Assembly: GCF_014204325.1 (NCBI RefSeq)
Contig: NZ_JACHKT010000018.1
Location: 1-64,000 of the forward strand
Source: Arcicella rosea
Lineage (GTDB): Bacteria; Bacteroidota; Bacteroidia; Cytophagales; Spirosomataceae
Length of the DNA: 64,000 bases
Reading direction: 5' to 3'
Part shown: one piece after another, positions 60,257 through 64,000 of the stretch
How positions within the stretch are numbered: position 1 is the stretch's first letter
Layout of the letters: every line of letters begins with the position of its first letter
Position numbers and translations under genes: made by a program
The notes under the pieces: model-generated
What the model saw: the letters and a program-made list of their open reading frames with translations, nothing else
The model's database searches: none
Told to the model about the DNA's origin: nothing

Positions 60257-61393
60257 TTAATCCTTCCAACCTGTTGGTTTGAAAGGTGTTCTGTTTAAAT
60301 TATCCAAACATTCTACGTACTCATTACAAACCCTTGTACCAGCTGGACAAGTATATACTTCCCCTTGAAGTCTCACATAAGATGGTTTTTCGCCTTCAGG
60401 AATTCCCACAGAACGATCGATATAAAACACTTTTTTTCTTACAGAATGGACATCAAAAACACCAAGAATTTTTTCGCTACGATTGGTTACAGATTTAATG
60501 TTATAGCTAAAACGTGTTTCCGCAGGAACATCAAACAACGTTCCGTTATTTTGTGTCTGTGCAACAAGCCCTTGGTAATAATTATAAACACTTTTGGTAA
60601 TAGAACGCTGTTCAAATTGTAAATAATATGGCGTTGTATCATCAAATGGCACTCTAGCTACTTGTTTGCCAGTTATTCTTTGCCCGTTCAGGTATGAATC
60701 AGAAAAAATATTAAGTGCCGTTGAAAAAGTAATATTCCAACAATCTCTATCGCATTTATAGTTGAGTGTTAAATCAGTTGGCTGCGGCGGGAACATGCAC
60801 GTTTTTTTAGCAAAATCATAATATCCATTGGTGCAGGTTTCACAAATAAAAGCTTTTTGATAATGTTTCCAAAACCATTGATAATTATCACCAAGATTGG
60901 GAGAATCCTGAAAATCGACATAAATATTAAAACCTCCACGACGAGCATCACCTTTTACGTAAATATCCATTACTTCAAATTTTGTAATCAGATTTTCAAT
61001 TTCTGGGACTGGTCTCATCGTTTCAGCAGATGAAACGTACTTTTTGCCATCACTGGTTTCAATCGTTAAGGTATATGTTCCACCTACTCTGCCTGCAAAT
61101 GTTCCAGAAGTTTGATAATCCCCCGTTCCTTTGGGGTCACTTAGGTTTTCAATTAAACCTTTTTCGTCTGTAAAATATACTTTTGCTTTTAGAATTGGCA
61201 GAAAAGACCCTCCAGTTAGTCTGTTCGACGACATGTAGAGTTTCACTTTGTGTAAACCAGGTTGGTCTGACAAAGTGGCTTCGACCGAAAAAAAGCTGTT
61301 GGTTGAAACTTGTTCAAAATCGGTGATTGGTGTGATGCACGAAATCACTAAAACACTTATTAGTAAGGTTAATATTGGAAATTTAGTTTTCAT
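60257..61393 (-). CDS. DUF4249 lipoprotein
   Basis: A 378-residue lipoprotein: the lipobox is VLVISC with Cys19, followed by DUF4249 (FSVEATLSDQPGLHKVKLYMS, then AKVYFTDEKG). DUF4249 proteins are usually encoded next to TonB-dependent receptors, as here, and probably sit over the barrel as a surface component. An unusual run of cysteines (CETCTNGYYDFAKKTC, then CDRDC) could be disulfide-bonded. It follows the receptor gene by 50 bp. Confidence 0.88.
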   Translation of the reverse strand: MKTKFPILTLLISVLVISCITPITDFEQVSTNSFFSVEATLSDQPGLHKVKLYMSSNRLTGGSFLPILKAKVYFTDEKGLIENLSDPKGTGDYQTSGTFAGRVGGTYTLTIETSDGKKYVSSAETMRPVPEIENLITKFEVMDIYVKGDARRGGFNIYVDFQDSPNLGDNYQWFWKHYQKAFICETCTNGYYDFAKKTCMFPPQPTDLTLNYKCDRDCWNITFSTALNIFSDSYLNGQRITGKQVARVPFDDTTPYYLQFEQRSITKSVYNYYQGLVAQTQNNGTLFDVPAETRFSYNIKSVTNRSEKILGVFDVHSVRKKVFYIDRSVGIPEGEKPSYVRLQGEVYTCPAGTRVCNEYVECLDNLNRTPFKPTGWKD

Positions 61394-61443
61394 GTTGAAT
61401 CTATTTTCAGCCTTTCTGTTGGAAAGGAATGGAAAGTCTGTCT

Positions 61444-63870
61444 TTATAAAAATTTAAAATTATAGGTCAGCGAAATTAGTGGATTGGCAAAAACGCTTAG
61501 CTCATAAGGCTTTAAACCGTTTCCTACAGGTTTGAAGAAAACAGAGTAAGGATTCTTTCTTCCATAAATATTATAGACTGTAAAAGTCCAACTTCCCTCC
61601 CATCGCTTTTCTTTTAAACTAGGATTAGTTATCGTCCAAGAAAAATCTAATCGATGATAATCAGACATTCTATCATTATTACGAGCTTCATAAACAGGAT
61701 ATTTCTTATTGTCTAACTGAAAAAAACCTGAAGGAGATGAAAACGGACGACCAGTATTATAAGCAAACGTAAATGAAAAACTATGGTGATTCGTTGGCTG
61801 AATATTCATCATGATATTCAAACTATGCGGTTTATCATAATTTGAAGCATACCAATTACCATCCGAAATCTGTTGAAGTTCAGGAAAATCACCTCTTACT
61901 TGTTGTAAAGAGCGGGCATAAGTATAACTCATCCAGCCACTCAGTTCCCCTCTTTTTTTAGTAACCATTACTTCCAAGCCATAAGCTTTTCCTTTTCCAG
62001 CAATCAATTGTGTTTCTATCGCTTTGGTTAACTGCAAATTTGCTCCAGAAATATAATCTACCACATTTTGAGTAGAACGGAAATAGCTTTCTCCCGACAA
62101 TTCCCAAATATTATCTTTAAAGGTTTTAAATACTCCTAACGAAATAAAATCGCTTACTTGAGGTTTAATGTATTCATCAGCAGTTTTCCAACGAGCCGTC
62201 GGTAACGGTGTAGTATTGTTTGATAATAACTGAATAAATTGTTGCATTCTGTTATAACCAAATTTCAACGTGCTGTTTTCGCCCAAAGAGTATTTTATGG
62301 CTAAACGGGGTTCAAAGCCACCATACGTTTTTTCGACAGCACCGCTTGAAATAGTTTCTTCTCCAATCTGCGATGAAATCGTTCTAGGTTCATTATCCAG
62401 ATATTTTCTTACCGTGGTAGGACCAAAACTCAAATACTGAGCGTAACGAATACCTGCCTGAATCGTTAGTTTTTCATTCGCTTTGTATTCATCATCAACA
62501 AACAAACCCAATTCTAAAGATTGTTCTCTTGGTAACAATACTGTAGAAATTCTTGAACTAACATTCTCATTCAACTTTCCGGGTGAAATCTGATAATTGA
62601 TTCCGCTTATTCCAAAGTTAATTTTATGTTTTTCGTCTGGATTGTAATCAAAATTGACCTTCACACTTTTATAATTGACACTATTTCTTAAATCAATTCT
62701 GTTCACACTATCAGGTGCATACGTTTTGGTTTTATAATTACTCAAAACGCCTACCACATCCAAACTCATTTTGGTATTAAAGTAATGGCTCCATCTTGAT
62801 GAAAAATTCAAATGTCCATAATCAAACTGCGTTTGTTTTGCTACCACATTTTCTAAACTGAATAATGAATCTACCTGATAAAAATCCTTACTCACATAAG
62901 TTGACAGTGAAAATGTATTATTCTTATTGGGCCTGAAAAATACTTTAGTAGCTAAATCATAAAAATTCGCACGGGTATTTCGCATATTCTCAGGGCCAAT
63001 CAATTTAAACCAAAAATCATTGAACGATAATCTGCCAGCTACAACCACTGAAAGTTTTTCTTTAATAATAGGAATCTCAGCCATTGCTCTGTTAGAAACA
63101 AAACCTATTCCACCCGAAAGTTTAAACTTTTCTAAACTTGGGTCAGTCATTTTAATATCTAAAACAGAAGCCGTTCTACCGCCAAATCTTGAAGGAATAC
63201 TTCCTTTATAAAGTTCTAATTCACGAATAGCATCTGATGCAAAGACAGAAAACAAACCAAACAAATGAGTTGAATTAAAAATTGGTGCATCATCAATATA
63301 AATCAAATTTTGGTCGATATTTCCACCACGAACATTGATTCCATTTGAACCTTCACCAACCGAAGAAACACCCGGTAAAGTTTGTAAGGAACGAATAATA
63401 TCAACCTCGCCCATCATTGCAGGCAATTTTTTGATGCCTTTGATACTTAATAATGTTACTCCTAATGATGGCGTTTGAATACTTTTACGAGTAGCTTGGC
63501 TTGAAACAATTACTTCTTCTAAGGTTTTTGATACATCATCGAGTGCTAGGTCAAAGGTTGTGTTCCCTTTCAATGTTATTTTCGTTCTGTAAGGCTTATA
63601 ACCAACATGACTGAACTTGAGGACATAATCGCCTTTGGGCAAGTAAATATTAAATCTCCCAGTCGTATCCGTTATTATGCCAGATTTTCTAAAATCTAAG
63701 AAAATCGTTACTCCAACGATTGGCTCACCTGTTTTAGAATCTGTAATTTTTCCTGTTAAAAGAGGCAGTTTAAATTCTGCATTTTGAGCAACAATTTGTG
63801 ATGGTAATATTATGTAAGTGCAACAAAAAAGTAAACACTTCAATGAAAGTATTCGTAATAGTTTTTTCAT
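61444..63870 (-). CDS. TonB-dependent receptor with CarboxypepD-like N-terminal domain
   Basis: An 808-residue outer-membrane receptor. After the signal peptide (IVAQ), a carboxypeptidase-regulatory-like domain (about 37-115) starts LTGKITDSKTGEPIVGVTIF. The plug follows (about 125-235) with GVSSVGEGSNGINVRGGNID, and the barrel fills the rest, ending LISLTYNFKFL. The pairing with a DUF4249 lipoprotein marks a transport locus of unknown substrate. No anti-sigma factor is encoded beside it in the window. Confidence 0.92.
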   Translation of the reverse strand: MKKLLRILSLKCLLFCCTYIILPSQIVAQNAEFKLPLLTGKITDSKTGEPIVGVTIFLDFRKSGIITDTTGRFNIYLPKGDYVLKFSHVGYKPYRTKITLKGNTTFDLALDDVSKTLEEVIVSSQATRKSIQTPSLGVTLLSIKGIKKLPAMMGEVDIIRSLQTLPGVSSVGEGSNGINVRGGNIDQNLIYIDDAPIFNSTHLFGLFSVFASDAIRELELYKGSIPSRFGGRTASVLDIKMTDPSLEKFKLSGGIGFVSNRAMAEIPIIKEKLSVVVAGRLSFNDFWFKLIGPENMRNTRANFYDLATKVFFRPNKNNTFSLSTYVSKDFYQVDSLFSLENVVAKQTQFDYGHLNFSSRWSHYFNTKMSLDVVGVLSNYKTKTYAPDSVNRIDLRNSVNYKSVKVNFDYNPDEKHKINFGISGINYQISPGKLNENVSSRISTVLLPREQSLELGLFVDDEYKANEKLTIQAGIRYAQYLSFGPTTVRKYLDNEPRTISSQIGEETISSGAVEKTYGGFEPRLAIKYSLGENSTLKFGYNRMQQFIQLLSNNTTPLPTARWKTADEYIKPQVSDFISLGVFKTFKDNIWELSGESYFRSTQNVVDYISGANLQLTKAIETQLIAGKGKAYGLEVMVTKKRGELSGWMSYTYARSLQQVRGDFPELQQISDGNWYASNYDKPHSLNIMMNIQPTNHHSFSFTFAYNTGRPFSSPSGFFQLDNKKYPVYEARNNDRMSDYHRLDFSWTITNPSLKEKRWEGSWTFTVYNIYGRKNPYSVFFKPVGNGLKPYELSVFANPLISLTYNFKFL

Positions 63871-64000
63871 AGTTTAGTTTTAAAATCGACTAAGTTCAAA
63901 AGGTTAGCAGATTTTACAAAGAACGACATTTTAGCGGGAATCTATGACATGACCTACTAAAACAACTATCAATATAATACAATAAAAAAGATGAAATGTA

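Overview
The window is AT-rich DNA from a Bacteroidota chromosome, most likely order Cytophagales (relatives of Emticicia, Arcicella or Runella; genus not determinable from this sequence). The evidence is two secreted proteins with type IX secretion C-terminal sorting domains, a TonB-dependent receptor paired with a DUF4249 lipoprotein, DUF4290, DUF4173 and DUF1361 proteins, a YfhO-family protein, and promoters of the Bacteroides type (TTTG, spacer, TAnnTTTG). No rRNA, tRNA, intact insertion sequence, prophage or CRISPR array was found.

Layout. 0-18.5 kb: housekeeping and envelope genes (PLP enzyme, serine hydrolase, two T9SS cargo proteins, NlpC/P60 peptidase, lgt, two rhodaneses, a PASTA protein, nadV, an RRM protein, yigZ), interrupted by dispersed hairpin repeats and a 21-bp repeat array. 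18-19.1 kb: a DeoR-type regulator divergent from a NudK-type Nudix hydrolase, with four 10-bp-phased half-sites between them. 19.1-23.6 kb: an accessory island with a second 21-bp array, a Kiwa-type defence pair (kwaA-kwaB), an orphan membrane gene, the 5' remnant of a REP-associated tyrosine transposase (RAYT), and an unknown protein/HTH pair behind a 27-bp palindromic operator. The modules of this island are separated by REP-like palindromes. 23.6-34.7 kb: an ABC transporter-GntR-DUF2807 operon, a small terpene-cyclase-like protein with a DIDDTA motif, three tandem GNAT genes with PhzF, MarR, radical SAM/SPASM and Gfo/Idh/MocA genes. 35-40.6 kb: enoyl-CoA hydratase, PAP2-like protein, rpoN, asnS. 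40.6-42.7 kb: a second defence locus, Septu-like (AAA ATPase plus HNH nuclease). 42.8-46.8 kb: a membrane-protein operon with a winged-helix regulator and dgkA. 46.8-64 kb: DUF4290, murA (active-site Cys replaced by Asp), a sterol-desaturase-family hydroxylase, a LolA-like protein, YfhO, suhB, a FeoB-associated peptide, an FKBP, a cyclase-MFS-mpg operon, hemH and the DUF4249/TonB receptor pair.

The most unusual content is non-coding. There are REP/BIME-like elements whose arm sequences differ while their architecture and GTRG foot are kept, two arrays of degenerate but strictly 21-bp units (11 and 16 units), and a two-hairpin repeat whose copies carry compensatory stem changes. Together with a RAYT remnant and two small defence systems they indicate a chromosome shaped by REP mobilisation and short accessory inserts.
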